A stretch of 58,054 nucleotides of DNA from Gammaproteobacteria bacterium (GCA_020845935.1 JADLEV010000053.1:1-58054); one strand, 5' to 3'. Positions 31,476 to 43,643 are shown, counted from the stretch's first letter. The notes: generated from the letters alone by a model not told the origin. Numbers and translations are program-made.

Positions 31476-31550
31476 GTTCCGAGCGACCCTGGATGAAATC
31501 CATGACGCCAAGCGACTATCATTCGCTGAACTTCAACGTGGGAGAACTCC

Positions 31551-32963
31551 ATGAAAACCTATCCATTGATTGTCGACGGGCAACTCATCACCACCGGCAA
31601 GATGCTCGAGGTACACAACCCCGCCGATGAATCGCTGGTCGGCGTCTGCCCGACCGCCGACGCCGCGCTGCTCGATCGGGCCGTGGCGGCGGCGCGGCGC
31701 GCTCTGCCCGCATGGTCGGCGCTGCCGGACGCGGAACGGGTCGCGAAGCTGAACGCCATCGCGGATCTGATCGAACAGCACCATGCCGAGTTGGCGACGC
31801 TGATCACGCAGGAGCAGGGCAAACCGCAGAACGGCATCGGTGCCAACGTCGAGGCTGGAGGCGCGGCCGCCTGGACGCGCGTCACCGCCGGGCTGTCGCT
31901 GCCGGTCGAGACCATCCAGGACGATGCCACCGGCAAGGTCACCATCGAGCGCCGTCCGGTCGGCGTGGTCGGCTCGATCACGCCGTGGAACTGGCCGATG
32001 CTGATCGCCACCTGGCACGTCATGCCGGCCTTGCGCGCCGGCTGCACGGTGGTCGCGAAGCCGGCGTCCTGTACGCCGCTGTCGACGCTGCGGATGTATG
32101 AACTCATGAACACCGTGCTGCCGCCGGGCGTCGTCAACATCGTCGCCGGCAGCGGCGAGATCGGCGATCGCATGGCCAGGCATCCGGGCATCAACAAGAT
32201 CGTGTTCACCGGCTCGACCAACACCGGCCGGCAGGTCGCGACCGGCGCGATCAGCTCGTTCAAACGGCTGACGCTCGAACTCGGCGGCAACGATGCCGGC
32301 ATCATCCTGCCGGGGACGACGATCGATCCGATCCTCGAAAAGCTGTTCTGGGGCTGCTTCATCAACGCCGGCCAGACCTGCGCCGCGCTGAAGCGTCTTT
32401 ATGTGCACGAGAGTCAATATGAAGAAGTCGTGCGCAAACTCGCCGACTATGCCGCCAAAGTGCCGGTCGGCAACGGCCTCGATCCAAACACGCTGATCGG
32501 CCCGCTGACCAACAAGGCGCAGCGTGACATCGTGCATTCCTTCGTCGAGGATGCGCGCGCCAAGGGTGCGCGCGTCGTCAGCGGCGGCGTGCTGCCCGAA
32601 GGCGCCGGCTTCTTCTATCCGCTGACGGTCGTCGCCGGCTGCACCGATGACATGCTGTTGGTCAGGGAAGAACAGTTCGGCCCGGCGATTCCCGTCATCT
32701 CGTACCAGACCGTGGACGAAGCGATCGCACGCGCCAACGCGGTCGATGTCGGCCTCGGCGGTTCGGTGTGGGGTGACGATCTCGATGAAGCGACACGACA
32801 GGCGGTGCGGCTCGAATGCGGCACGACCTGGGTCAACCAGCACGGTGGCCTGAATCCGCTGGCCTGCTTCGGCGGCGTGAAGGCATCGGGCATCGGCACC
32901 GAGTTCAACGTCGATGGCCTCAAGGAATACACGACGATTCAGGTCGTCAACATCGCGCGGTAA
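31551..32963 (+). CDS. aldehyde dehydrogenase family protein
   Basis: 470 aa; ITPWNWPM, LELGGNDAGI, NAGQTCAALKR. Confidence 0.95.
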   Translation: MKTYPLIVDGQLITTGKMLEVHNPADESLVGVCPTADAALLDRAVAAARRALPAWSALPDAERVAKLNAIADLIEQHHAELATLITQEQGKPQNGIGANVEAGGAAAWTRVTAGLSLPVETIQDDATGKVTIERRPVGVVGSITPWNWPMLIATWHVMPALRAGCTVVAKPASCTPLSTLRMYELMNTVLPPGVVNIVAGSGEIGDRMARHPGINKIVFTGSTNTGRQVATGAISSFKRLTLELGGNDAGIILPGTTIDPILEKLFWGCFINAGQTCAALKRLYVHESQYEEVVRKLADYAAKVPVGNGLDPNTLIGPLTNKAQRDIVHSFVEDARAKGARVVSGGVLPEGAGFFYPLTVVAGCTDDMLLVREEQFGPAIPVISYQTVDEAIARANAVDVGLGGSVWGDDLDEATRQAVRLECGTTWVNQHGGLNPLACFGGVKASGIGTEFNVDGLKEYTTIQVVNIAR

Positions 32964-33131
32964 GGAGAGGAGCCGCGACACGCCCGGGAGGGCGTATCCG
33001 GATCGGTGTCGTTTGGTTTCGCCCTGGGAGCATTGAGGAAAGACTGTGAAAGCTGCGCCATCGCCATGGTGTTTCCACAATTCACTCCTATCTTGCGATC
33101 ACGGGCCAACCAACGATGAGGAGATACCCCG

Positions 33132-33422
33132 ATGAAGACGCTGCTTCCCGTTTCGATTCTCTGCGCCGGTCTGGCGCTTTCCGCGAACGCTTTCGCCACC
33201 GGTCTTGCGACCTGTGACTCCGGCCCCGAGTCCGGCTGGAAATCGCAGGACACGTTGAAGGAGCAACTCACCGCCAAGGGCTGGCAGGTGCGCCGCATCA
33301 AGGTCGATGGCGGCTGCTACGAGGTCTATGCGGTCGACGACAAGGGCACTCGGGTCGAGGCGTACTTCGATCCGCGCGATCTGGCGCCGGTGCCGACCAA
33401 GGCTGGCGAGCGCAAGAAGTGA
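33132..33422 (+). CDS. PepSY domain-containing exported protein
   Basis: 96 aa; signal peptide; LKEQLTAKGWQVRRIKVDGGCYEVYAVDDKGTRVEAYFDP. Confidence 0.88.
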   Translation: MKTLLPVSILCAGLALSANAFATGLATCDSGPESGWKSQDTLKEQLTAKGWQVRRIKVDGGCYEVYAVDDKGTRVEAYFDPRDLAPVPTKAGERKK

Positions 33423-33976
33423 GCACAACGGCTCAGCGGGTCCCGACCGTCAAGGTCTGGGACCTGCTGGTCCGGTGTCTGCACTGGACCTTGGTCGCGA
33501 GCGTCGCACTCGCTTGGCTCACTCGTCACAGCGAAGGCGGCTGGCACGAGAAGATCGGCTACGTTGCACTCTCGGTCGTCGTGATCCGGCTGTGCTGGGG
33601 TTTCATCGGGAGCCGCTACGCACGCTTCGGTCATTTCGTGCGGACGCCCACCGCGACGATCGCCTACGCGCGCTCCCTCACGACCGGCACCGCGCCACGC
33701 TATCTCGGTCACAACCCGCTCGCCGGCTACATGACGATCGCGTTGTTGACGCTGGTCGCGCTGGTCTGCGCCTCCGGCTGGATGTACACGACCGAAACCT
33801 TCTGGGGCGTCGAGTGGGTCGAGCAACTGCACGAGGGTCTGACCAACCTTCTGCTTGGCCTCGTGGCGCTGCACATCCTCGGCGTGATCGGCACGTCGCG
33901 GCACACCGGGGAAAACCTGGCCGCGGCGATGGTGCATGGCAACAAGCGCGCGCCGGGGCCCGGGGATGTCGATTGA
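33419..33976 (+). CDS. cytochrome b561 family protein
   Basis: 185 aa; VWDLLVRCLHWTLVASVALAWLTRH, four predicted TM helices with His ligands; overlaps the PepSY gene by 4 bp. Confidence 0.92.
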   Translation: MSTTAQRVPTVKVWDLLVRCLHWTLVASVALAWLTRHSEGGWHEKIGYVALSVVVIRLCWGFIGSRYARFGHFVRTPTATIAYARSLTTGTAPRYLGHNPLAGYMTIALLTLVALVCASGWMYTTETFWGVEWVEQLHEGLTNLLLGLVALHILGVIGTSRHTGENLAAAMVHGNKRAPGPGDVD

Positions 33977-34054
33977 GACGCCGGTGAGCGCACGGTTACC
34001 GCGGCAAAGCGGCAGACGCAAAGCGCGGCCAGGCGCGGGCCGTTCTCGGACGGC

Positions 34055-34318
34055 TCAGTAGAACCGGGGGTCGAGCTGGCGCAACGCCCGCGCCGGATCC
34101 ATTTCGCCGGTACCCTGCAAATCCTCGCGGGTGTAGACGGTGATGACCGACGCGGTACCGAGCATGCGGTTGCGTTCCGGGACCGCTGGGGTCCGCACGT
34201 TCTTGCCGGCCTCGGCGGCCGCCACCTCGGGCTGCGCTGAGACCGTCGTGCGCATGCCGGCGCAGCCGGAAAGAACGGTTGCGATGAGCGATAAAGCGAT
34301 GACCTGGTTCCGGTTCAT
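34055..34318 (-). CDS. small putative lipoprotein
   Basis: 87 aa; LIATVLSGCAG lipobox. Confidence 0.65.
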   Translation of the reverse strand: MNRNQVIALSLIATVLSGCAGMRTTVSAQPEVAAAEAGKNVRTPAVPERNRMLGTASVITVYTREDLQGTGEMDPARALRQLDPRFY

Positions 34319-34392
34319 GTGTGCTCTCCCGGTGTCGTCGAAAACATCGTACGCCTGTTTCGACCCGTCAGAGGCGGAGAAGATTCCCGGTC

Positions 34393-35640
34393 TTACCTCT
34401 CACGCCACAGCAATTCCAGCCAATGCACGACTGGCCGCGCCGCCGCACCGCGCAGCTGCAGCAGACAGCCGATGTTCGCGGTGGCGATGAGTTCCGGCGC
34501 GCCGGCCTCGAGCCGGGCGACCTTGTCGCGCAGGAGGCGTCGCGACAGCTCCGATTGCAGCAGCGAATAGGTGCCCGCCGAGCCGCAGCACAGGCCGGCA
34601 TCGGCGACCTTCGTCAGCGTGTAGCCAAGCCGGCCGAGCAAGGCCTCGACCGTGCCATGCAGCCGTTGGCCGTGTTGCAGGCTGCACGGCGCATGGAAGG
34701 CGATGGTTCGCGGCACGGCGAGACGAAAGGCATCCAGGTCCTCACCGGCCAGCAGTTCGATCGGATCGCGTGCGAGTGCCGCGACCCGGGCCGCGCGCGC
34801 CGCATAGCGCGGGTCGTGCCGCAGCAGGTCGCCGTAGTCCTTGACCATCACGCCGCAGCCGCTGGCGTTGACGACGATCGCTTCCGCGCCGGCTTCGAGC
34901 AGCGGCCACCAGGCATCGATGTTGCGCCGGGCGCGCTCGAGCGCGGCCTGGGTCGCGTCGAGATGCAGTTCGATCGCGCCGCAGCAACCGGCCTCGGCGG
35001 CGATCACGGTTTCGATGCCGAGCGCGCGCAGGACGTCGGTCGTCGCACGATCGATCGCTGGCGCCAGCGCCGGCTGCACGCATCCGCGCAGCAGCAGGAC
35101 GCGGCGGGTAGCCGAGGTGCGTTGGGCATTAGCTGCGGGCGTCGCGTTTTGCGTTGGTGGTGCGGGCGTGCGTGGATCGTCGACGGGGATGTGGCGACGC
35201 AGCGCGGCGGGAAGGATCGGTCGCAGCAGCCGGCCGATGGCGAGCGCCGCGCTGAACAGTCGGCGTCGCGGCAACACCAGCAGCAACACGCGGCGAAGCC
35301 AGCGTTCGCGAATCGGGCGCTCGACCTGACGCGCGATTTCGCGACGGCCGAGATCGACCAGGCGGCGATAGCGCACGCCGGACGGACAGGCCGGTTCGCA
35401 GGCGAGACAGGTGAGGCAGCGATCGAGATGCGTCTGCGTGCGCCGCGTCGGCGGCTGGCCTTCGAGTACCTGCTTGATCAGATAGATCCGCCCGCGCGGT
35501 CCATCGAGTTCGTCGCCGAGCAGGCGATAGGTCGGGCAGACCGCGGTGCAGAAACCGCAGTGCACGCATTGCCGCAGGATCGCGTCGGCCTCGCGGCCCT
35601 CCTCGGTCACAAGCAGCGCTGCCAACAGTCGCGTCTGCAT
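34393..35640 (-). CDS. glcF: glycolate oxidase iron-sulfur subunit
   Basis: 415 aa; CVHCGFCTAVCPTYRLLGDELDGPRGRI, CLTCLACEPACPSGV, CCG-type C-terminal motifs. Confidence 0.94.
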   Translation of the reverse strand: MQTRLLAALLVTEEGREADAILRQCVHCGFCTAVCPTYRLLGDELDGPRGRIYLIKQVLEGQPPTRRTQTHLDRCLTCLACEPACPSGVRYRRLVDLGRREIARQVERPIRERWLRRVLLLVLPRRRLFSAALAIGRLLRPILPAALRRHIPVDDPRTPAPPTQNATPAANAQRTSATRRVLLLRGCVQPALAPAIDRATTDVLRALGIETVIAAEAGCCGAIELHLDATQAALERARRNIDAWWPLLEAGAEAIVVNASGCGVMVKDYGDLLRHDPRYAARAARVAALARDPIELLAGEDLDAFRLAVPRTIAFHAPCSLQHGQRLHGTVEALLGRLGYTLTKVADAGLCCGSAGTYSLLQSELSRRLLRDKVARLEAGAPELIATANIGCLLQLRGAAARPVVHWLELLWRER

Positions 35641-35655
35641 CGATCGATGACCCCG

Positions 35656-36720
35656 CTACAGCTCGGCGTACATCCGCCCGGGATTCAGAATCCCTGCCGG
35701 ATCGAACGCCTGCTTCAAGCGCTGGTGCAAGGTCAGCACGGCCGGCGCCAGCGGATGAAAGACCTCACCGCCGCGATCGCCGCCGCGAAACAGCGTGGCA
35801 TGACCACCAGCCGCGGCCGCCGCGGCACGGATCGTCGCGCCCTCGGCGGCGCTGTCGAGCCAGCGCAGCGCGCCGCCCCATTCGATGAGCCATTGCCCAG
35901 GCAGATCGAGCGCTGCCGCGCGAGGCGGCAACGACAGACGCCAGAGTGTTCCGGCCTGGAGGAAGAACGGCAGCGCGTGATCGCGGAGCGCGTTCCAGAA
36001 CGACGCCCCATCCGCGACTGGCGTGCCGCCCAGTGCGCGCCTGGTCGCGGCGACCGCCGCCGGACCGCCCGACAGCCGCAACGTCAATACAGCACCATCG
36101 TGGCAGCTTGCCGAAATCGGTGACGGCTGGCGGCCGAGTTCTGCGAGGATCGTGTTCGCTTCGGCCACGGTGCAATCGCGGCGCAGCGTCACTTCGGTCT
36201 GCGGTCGCGGCACGACCCGCAACGAGACGTCGAGCAGCACGCCGAGCGTGCCGAGCGCACCGGCCATCAACCGCGAGACATCGAAGCCGGCGACGTTCTT
36301 GATCACTTCGCCGCCGAAGCGCAGCACCTCGCCGCGGCCATTGACGATCCGCACACCGAGCACGAAGTCGCGCGGTGCGCCGGCATACGGGCGGCGCGGT
36401 CCGGCGAGCCCGCTGGCGATCGCGCCGCCGAGCGTCGCCGGGCCGCCGAAACAGGGTGGCTCGAAGCCGAGCATCTGCCCGTGCGCGGCGAGCGCTGCTT
36501 CGATCTCCCTGAGCGGCGTGCCGGCGCGCGCGGTCAGCACCAGCTCCGCCGGTTCGTAATGCAGGATGCCGCGATGGTCGCTCATATCGAGCGGTGTGCC
36601 CGCGATGTCGCGGCCATGAAACATCTTGCTGCCGCCACCGCGGAGCAGCAGTGGAGCGCGCGCGGCACAGGCGGCGGCGACGCGCGCGGCGAGGTCGCGG
36701 GTGCGATCGGCGTCACTCAT
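35656..36720 (-). CDS. glcE: glycolate oxidase FAD-binding subunit
   Basis: Start MSDADRTRDL at 36720; GGGSKMFHGRDIAGTPLDM; overlaps the glcD stop. Confidence 0.93.
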   Translation of the reverse strand: MSDADRTRDLAARVAAACAARAPLLLRGGGSKMFHGRDIAGTPLDMSDHRGILHYEPAELVLTARAGTPLREIEAALAAHGQMLGFEPPCFGGPATLGGAIASGLAGPRRPYAGAPRDFVLGVRIVNGRGEVLRFGGEVIKNVAGFDVSRLMAGALGTLGVLLDVSLRVVPRPQTEVTLRRDCTVAEANTILAELGRQPSPISASCHDGAVLTLRLSGGPAAVAATRRALGGTPVADGASFWNALRDHALPFFLQAGTLWRLSLPPRAAALDLPGQWLIEWGGALRWLDSAAEGATIRAAAAAAGGHATLFRGGDRGGEVFHPLAPAVLTLHQRLKQAFDPAGILNPGRMYAEL

Positions 36721-38225
36721 CAGAATCGCTCGATGCCGGGATGCGCGCTCGCGCCGTGCGGGACCTGACCACGATGGACATGCACCGCACCGAACTCCGC
36801 GCAGCGTGGCAAGGTCGGCACCGCCTTGCCGGGGTTGAGCAAGCCACGAGGGTCGAACGCGGCCTTGACGGCGTGGAACTGCGCGAGCTCCTCGGGCGTG
36901 AACTGCGCGCACATCTGATCGATCTTCTCGACGCCGACGCCATGCTCGCCGGTGATGGTGCCGCCGACCTCGACGCTGTATTCGAGGATGCGCGCGCCGA
37001 ACTCCTCGGTGCGCGCGAGTTCGCCGGGCTTGTTCGCGTCGTACAGAATCAACGGATGCAGATTGCCGTCGCCGGCGTGGAACACGTTCGCCACCGGCAG
37101 CCCGTATTCGTCCGACAGCGCCGCGATGCGATCGAGCACATGGCCGAGACGATGGCGCGGGATGGTGCCATCCATGCAGTAGTAATCCGGTGCCAGCCGA
37201 CCGACTGCCGGGAACGCCGATTTGCGGCCTTGCCAGAAGCGCAGCCGCTCGGCATCGTCGCGAGCGATGCGCAGTTCGGTCGCGCGCTCGGCACGGAAGA
37301 TTTCGGTCAGCCGCGCGAACTGCTCATCGACGTCGGCACGCGCACCGTCCAGCTCGCACAACAGGATCGCGGCGCAATCGAGCGGGTAGCCGGCATGGAC
37401 GAAGTCCTCGGCGGCACGGATCGCGAGTCGGTCCATCATCTCGAGACCCGCCGGAATGATGCCGGCCGCGATCACCGCGCCGACCGCGGCCGCGGCATCG
37501 GTGATGCTGGCGAATGATGCCAGCAACAGCCGCGCGGTCTCGGGTAGCGGCAGCAGCCGCACGGTCACTTCGATGACGACGCCAAGCAGTCCTTCCGAGC
37601 CGGTCGTCAGCGCCAGCAGATCGTAGCCAGGCGCATCGAAGCCATCGCCGCCGATCTCGATCACCGTGCCGTCGATCGTCAGCACCGTGAGCTTCAGCAC
37701 GTTGTGCACGGTCAGGCCGTATTTGAGGCAATGCACGCCGCCCGCGTTCTCGGCGACGTTGCCGCCGATCGAGCAGGCGATCTGCGAGGATGGATCGGGC
37801 GCGTAATACAGGCCATGCGCGGCGGCGGCTTCGGAGATCGCGAGGTTGCGGACGCCGGGTTCGACGCGCGCCGTGCGCGCCAGCGGATCGATCGCAAGGA
37901 TCCGGTTCAAGCGTGCCAATGACAGCAGCACGCCGTTCTCCAGCGGCAAGGCGCCACCGGACAGCCCGGTGCCGGCGCCACGCGGCACCAACGGCACCCC
38001 ATGCGCAGCGCAGATACGCATCACCTCGCACACCTGCGCGACACTGTCCGGCAGCACCACCAGCCACGGCAACCGCCGATAGGCCGACAGGCCGTCGCAT
38101 TCGTAGGGACGCGTGTCCTCGGGTTCGAAAAGAATCGCGTGCGCCGGCAGCACCGCGCCGAGTTCGCGGATCAACCGATCGCGATCGATGTCGTGGACGA
38201 CGCACTCGCTCGGATGCGTGCGCAT
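36720..38225 (-). CDS. glcD: glycolate oxidase FAD-linked subunit
   Basis: 501 aa; PLVPRGAGTGLSGGALP, GTITGEHGVGVEKIDQM. Confidence 0.95.
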   Translation of the reverse strand: MRTHPSECVVHDIDRDRLIRELGAVLPAHAILFEPEDTRPYECDGLSAYRRLPWLVVLPDSVAQVCEVMRICAAHGVPLVPRGAGTGLSGGALPLENGVLLSLARLNRILAIDPLARTARVEPGVRNLAISEAAAAHGLYYAPDPSSQIACSIGGNVAENAGGVHCLKYGLTVHNVLKLTVLTIDGTVIEIGGDGFDAPGYDLLALTTGSEGLLGVVIEVTVRLLPLPETARLLLASFASITDAAAAVGAVIAAGIIPAGLEMMDRLAIRAAEDFVHAGYPLDCAAILLCELDGARADVDEQFARLTEIFRAERATELRIARDDAERLRFWQGRKSAFPAVGRLAPDYYCMDGTIPRHRLGHVLDRIAALSDEYGLPVANVFHAGDGNLHPLILYDANKPGELARTEEFGARILEYSVEVGGTITGEHGVGVEKIDQMCAQFTPEELAQFHAVKAAFDPRGLLNPGKAVPTLPRCAEFGAVHVHRGQVPHGASAHPGIERF

Positions 38226-38383
38226 CAGGACAGCAACCTCGCGCCCTGTCGCGCTGCTCGACCCCTGGATGACTGTGACTGAATGACTGCCGGCATGACG
38301 GCTTCGAGCTTAGCACGCAGGCTCGGCCCGGTCGCACGACGCCGCTCGCGGCAAGGACGCAAGCGTCCGCAGCGAAAGGCGGC

Positions 38384-38758
38384 TCAGCGCGGCACGACGA
38401 TCACGGTGCCGTGCATTTCCTCATGTGGGCCGCAGCGATACTCGTAACGGCCGGGGGCGGTGAAGGTGCGCTCGAATGACTCGCCGGGCATCAGCCGCGG
38501 TGATTCGTCGATCCCATCCTGTTGGAACCAGACGCTGTGGCTGGTGCGCTTCTCATCGTTGCGCCAGCGCACCTTCGTCCCGACCGGCACGGTGAGTTCG
38601 GCCGGGACGAAGGAGTACTTCTCGATGCTGACGATTGCTGCTTCAGCCCCGACCTCGGTCGCGGCTTCGGGCGGATCAGCGGGCGCGTCGGCAGCGCCGG
38701 CGGCGGACACGAGGGTCATGGCCGCCAACACCACCGCAACGAACCGGAACCGCGGCAT
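38384..38758 (-). CDS. exported cupredoxin (plastocyanin-like)
   Basis: 124 aa; signal peptide; HSVWFQ...YEYRCGPHEEMHG type-1 Cu ligand pattern. Confidence 0.88.
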   Translation of the reverse strand: MPRFRFVAVVLAAMTLVSAAGAADAPADPPEAATEVGAEAAIVSIEKYSFVPAELTVPVGTKVRWRNDEKRTSHSVWFQQDGIDESPRLMPGESFERTFTAPGRYEYRCGPHEEMHGTVIVVPR

Positions 38759-38764
38759 GGTTCG

Positions 38765-39772
38765 CTACTGTTTGATTGCGTTGATGTCCGCGCTGGCGTC
38801 GTCGAGCGCCAGTGAGTAACCCAACGACACATAGTGGAAGCGGCGATCGGTGTAGTCGTCATGCAGCGCGACGCCGAGGTTGTACCTGGTCCCGGCCGCC
38901 AGCGCATGCGAGCCGGCGCCGGCCGCGAGCTTGCGGGTGAAGACCACGGTCCACTTGCCGCCCTCGATGCCGCCGGTCGCGAGCCCCGGGGCCGCCGTGG
39001 TCTTGCGGCCATCGAGCACGTAGCCGTGTTGCGGCTCCTCGCTGCTGCGGTATTGCAGCAGTTCGAGGAACTTGCCGCCGGCCAATGCCGCCGCGATGTC
39101 GGTATCGGGCGCGAGCTTGTCCCAGCCGCCACGCGGCGAATTGCGCAATTCGATTGCGGTCCTGCTTTCGCGTAGGTACTTGGTTGGGCCATCGGCCTGG
39201 ATGTTGAGCGCCTTGGCGCTGGCGTGCTTGGCCGCGTCGGCACTGACATCGGGCATGCTGCGCAGGTCATGATGACAGCTTGCCCAGCAACCGCCCTCGG
39301 CACCGAACAGCACATCCTTGCCAACGCTCAGCATCAGTGCCGCCTTGACCTGATTCTTCGCATCCATCTTGGTACCGCTGACGAACTTGGTGTCCGCCCA
39401 TTGCAGCCGGACGTAGAGATTGGTGCCGTCGTGCGCCGCCTGTACCGTGACCGGCACCTGGCCGGGCTTGCCGTCGGCCGCGCCGGAGGCGATGCCGTCG
39501 CGCTTGCCGGAGACGATCTTGTCACCGATATCCGCGGTCTCCTTGTCGTGACAACTGGCGCAGGACTCGCCGTTGCGCAGCGCGCGCGAGCCGCTGTGAT
39601 CCGGGCCGTTCAATACCCATTCGAGGCTCGCGGTGCCGGGAAAGAACAGACCGATCTCCTTTGCCGGGACCTTGCTCCAGTCCGGTGCTGCCGCCGCTGT
39701 CGCGCCGGTGATGGTCAACAGGGCGCCGCCGATCGCGACGGCGAGTGTTCGTTGCTGGATTGCTCTATTCAT
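38765..39772 (-). CDS. c-type cytochrome with ethylbenzene-dehydrogenase-type haem-binding domain
   Basis: 335 aa from MNRAIQQRT at 39772; CASCHDKE and CWASCHHD; EB_dh-like C-terminus; the upstream extension to 40513 is frame-shadow. Confidence 0.83.
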   Translation of the reverse strand: MNRAIQQRTLAVAIGGALLTITGATAAAAPDWSKVPAKEIGLFFPGTASLEWVLNGPDHSGSRALRNGESCASCHDKETADIGDKIVSGKRDGIASGAADGKPGQVPVTVQAAHDGTNLYVRLQWADTKFVSGTKMDAKNQVKAALMLSVGKDVLFGAEGGCWASCHHDLRSMPDVSADAAKHASAKALNIQADGPTKYLRESRTAIELRNSPRGGWDKLAPDTDIAAALAGGKFLELLQYRSSEEPQHGYVLDGRKTTAAPGLATGGIEGGKWTVVFTRKLAAGAGSHALAAGTRYNLGVALHDDYTDRRFHYVSLGYSLALDDASADINAIKQ

Positions 39773-39786
39773 GGACCTTCCCCCTT

Positions 39787-40422
39787 TTACAGAGTGGTGT
39801 CTTCGTCTGCGGCCGCTTCGGCTTCGAGCTGCTTGTGGATCGGCTTGTGCGCGATCCCCTTGTGGCAGTCGATGCAGGTCTCGCCGTTCTTCTCGGCGAG
39901 TTCGTGTTGATGTTGCGCCCGTTGCTTCTGCATGCTCTTGTCCATGCCCTTGAAGCCGTGGCAATTGCGGCATTCGAGCGAGTCGTTCTTCTTCAGGCGC
40001 GCCCATTCCTTCTGCGCCAGCGAGAGCCGCTTGGCCTCGAACTTCTCCATCGTGTCGATGCTGCCAATGACCTTGTGCCAGAGCTCGTTGGTCGCCTGGA
40101 TCTTGCGCATCAATTTCGGTGTCCAGGCCTTCGGCACATGGCAGTCGGAGCAGATCGCGCGCACTCCGGAGCGGTTCGAGTAATGGATCGTCTGCTGATA
40201 TTCCTGGTAGACCGTATTGCGCATCTCGTGGCAGGAAATGCAGAAGGTCAGTGTATTGGTCGCTTCCATCGCGGTGGTGAAGCCGCCCCAGAAGATGACG
40301 CCACCGATGCCGCCGCTGAGCAGCAGCGCCAGCATGGAATACTTCGCCGATGGGCGACGCAGGATGCGCCAGGTGCGCCGCAGCATTCCTGCCTCGGGCG
40401 CGTCGTCGTTCGTGGTTGTCAT
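39787..40422 (-). CDS. NapC/NirT-family tetrahaem cytochrome c
   Basis: 211 aa; N-terminal TM; four CxxCH (CISCH, CSDCH, CRNCH, CIDCH). Confidence 0.92.
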   Translation of the reverse strand: MTTTNDDAPEAGMLRRTWRILRRPSAKYSMLALLLSGGIGGVIFWGGFTTAMEATNTLTFCISCHEMRNTVYQEYQQTIHYSNRSGVRAICSDCHVPKAWTPKLMRKIQATNELWHKVIGSIDTMEKFEAKRLSLAQKEWARLKKNDSLECRNCHGFKGMDKSMQKQRAQHQHELAEKNGETCIDCHKGIAHKPIHKQLEAEAAADEDTTL

Positions 40423-40516
40423 GTGTTTCCTCGGCGCGAACGCGCCTGCAATCCGGTATGGACCCGTCGGGTCGGAGACGGACCGGCCGGGGGCCGGCCG
40501 GTCCGTAAGTCATCGG

Positions 40517-42190
<1,674 letters not shown>

Positions 42191-42218
42191 TTATTCAGCT
42201 GCGAACTGAAGCGTCTCT

Positions 42219-42232
42219 GACACATGTCAAAA
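42219..42232. promoter_or_regulatory. FNR/NnrR/DNR-like box (minus strand TTGACATGTGTCAG)
   Basis: Near-palindrome TTGAC-N4-GTCAG upstream of nirS, with AATAAT on the minus strand about 30 bp downstream as a plausible -10. Confidence 0.65.
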
Positions 42233-42395
42233 CGCGCCGCAGCATGCGGCGCGGCGCAATCTCATCGACGAAACCAATCCTTCGCCACACAGCCATCGGA
42301 AAAATACGTTTGTCACTGCCGCAGGCCGGACCTTAGTTTGTCGCCCGCTGGTTGCGTCAGCGATTAATCCAAGAACCATCGATCGGAGGGAAGCA

Positions 42396-43634
42396 ATGCG
42401 ACGAATGAAGCAGGTGGCGGTTATCCTCGCGGCGGCGCTGGGCGCCGAGCGGGCGATTGCCGGCCCCTATGGCTACGACATTCACAACACGTTGATGCCG
42501 GCGAGCGGTGCAATGGCCGGAACGAGCCTCGCATCGCCGCAGGACGCGCCCTCTGCCGTATTCGGCAATCCGGCCACGCTGACGCAGTTTCCCGGCACGC
42601 AATTTTCATTCGGCGCGACTTTCTATCAGCCGGTGGTCGAGGTCACCCATGACGGCAGCGTCACCGGGGCGGCATTCTCGGCACGTTCCGGGACCGATGT
42701 GTTTCCGGTACCGAATGTCGCGGTCACGCAGGATCTCAATGGTTTGGGACTGCCCGCCACGCTCGGCCTTGGGCTCACCGTGGTTTCCGGTATCGGCGCG
42801 GAATTCAAGGATGAGCCCCGCAGCCTCGGCGCCAGCGCGGAGCTCGTCGTGCTCGGCGTCAATATGGGCGCTGGATTTCGCGTGGCCGATGGTACGTCGC
42901 TTGGCGCCACCATGACGATCAGCTATGCCTCGCTGGATGCCGGACTGACTTCGGCCGCAGCGTTGGTGCACGACATCGGCGTCCGCGGCACGATCGGAGC
43001 AAGCCAGGACCTCGGCGAGTCGTCACGCTTGGGGGTCTTTTATCAGACCGAACTGACGCACAACTTCGATAACCTGTTTCAGGTCAGGGTCGATACGTCC
43101 GGCTTGCCGGTGTTCACCGATCAGACCGTGAGTCAGCCCGCGAATCTCGGCATCGGCCTGGCCAACAGTTCCCTGCTGGATGGCCGGCTGCTGCTCAGCG
43201 CGGACCTGCTGTACAAGCTCTGGAGTGACAGCGCGTTCTGGCAGGATGTCTATCACAATCAGCTGGCGTTCTCGCTCGGCGCGCAGTTGACCCGCGGACC
43301 TTGGCGTTGGCGCCTCGGCTACGGCTGGGCCGAGGACCCGAACCGCGACGTTCCGGTGTCGTTGGGCACGCTGATCAGCATCCGTGCCGGCCTTCCCGGG
43401 ATCACGATCCCGGTGACGACGCCGGTGATCCAGTATCTGCAAGCGACACAGACCGAGGTGATCTATCAACACCGCCTCACCGGCGGCGTCGGCTACCGGG
43501 ACCTGCTGCCGGGGCTGGATCTGGATCTGCATTTCGGCTGGCAGTTCAAGGAAAGCCGCATCTTTGGCGGCCACACGCGCGCCGACGTCCATTCGTTCCA
43601 CGGCGGCTTCGCGCTGACCTGGAGGTTCGATTAG
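42396..43634 (+). CDS. FadL/OmpP1/TodX-family outer membrane transporter
   Basis: 412 aa; signal peptide; SLASPQDAPSAVFGNPATLTQFPGTQFSFGATF NPA motif; beta-barrel pattern ending WRFD. Confidence 0.88.
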   Translation: MRRMKQVAVILAAALGAERAIAGPYGYDIHNTLMPASGAMAGTSLASPQDAPSAVFGNPATLTQFPGTQFSFGATFYQPVVEVTHDGSVTGAAFSARSGTDVFPVPNVAVTQDLNGLGLPATLGLGLTVVSGIGAEFKDEPRSLGASAELVVLGVNMGAGFRVADGTSLGATMTISYASLDAGLTSAAALVHDIGVRGTIGASQDLGESSRLGVFYQTELTHNFDNLFQVRVDTSGLPVFTDQTVSQPANLGIGLANSSLLDGRLLLSADLLYKLWSDSAFWQDVYHNQLAFSLGAQLTRGPWRWRLGYGWAEDPNRDVPVSLGTLISIRAGLPGITIPVTTPVIQYLQATQTEVIYQHRLTGGVGYRDLLPGLDLDLHFGWQFKESRIFGGHTRADVHSFHGGFALTWRFD

Positions 43635-43643
43635 ACGAAGGTT

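Noticed and set aside
31533-36123. 515 aa minus-strand and 600 aa plus-strand ORFs over ALDH and glcEF
   Set aside because: Shadow ORFs of conserved enzymes.
39773-40513. N-terminal extension of the EB_dh cytochrome ORF
   Set aside because: Out-of-frame reading through the NapC/NirT gene; a signal-peptide start exists at 39772.
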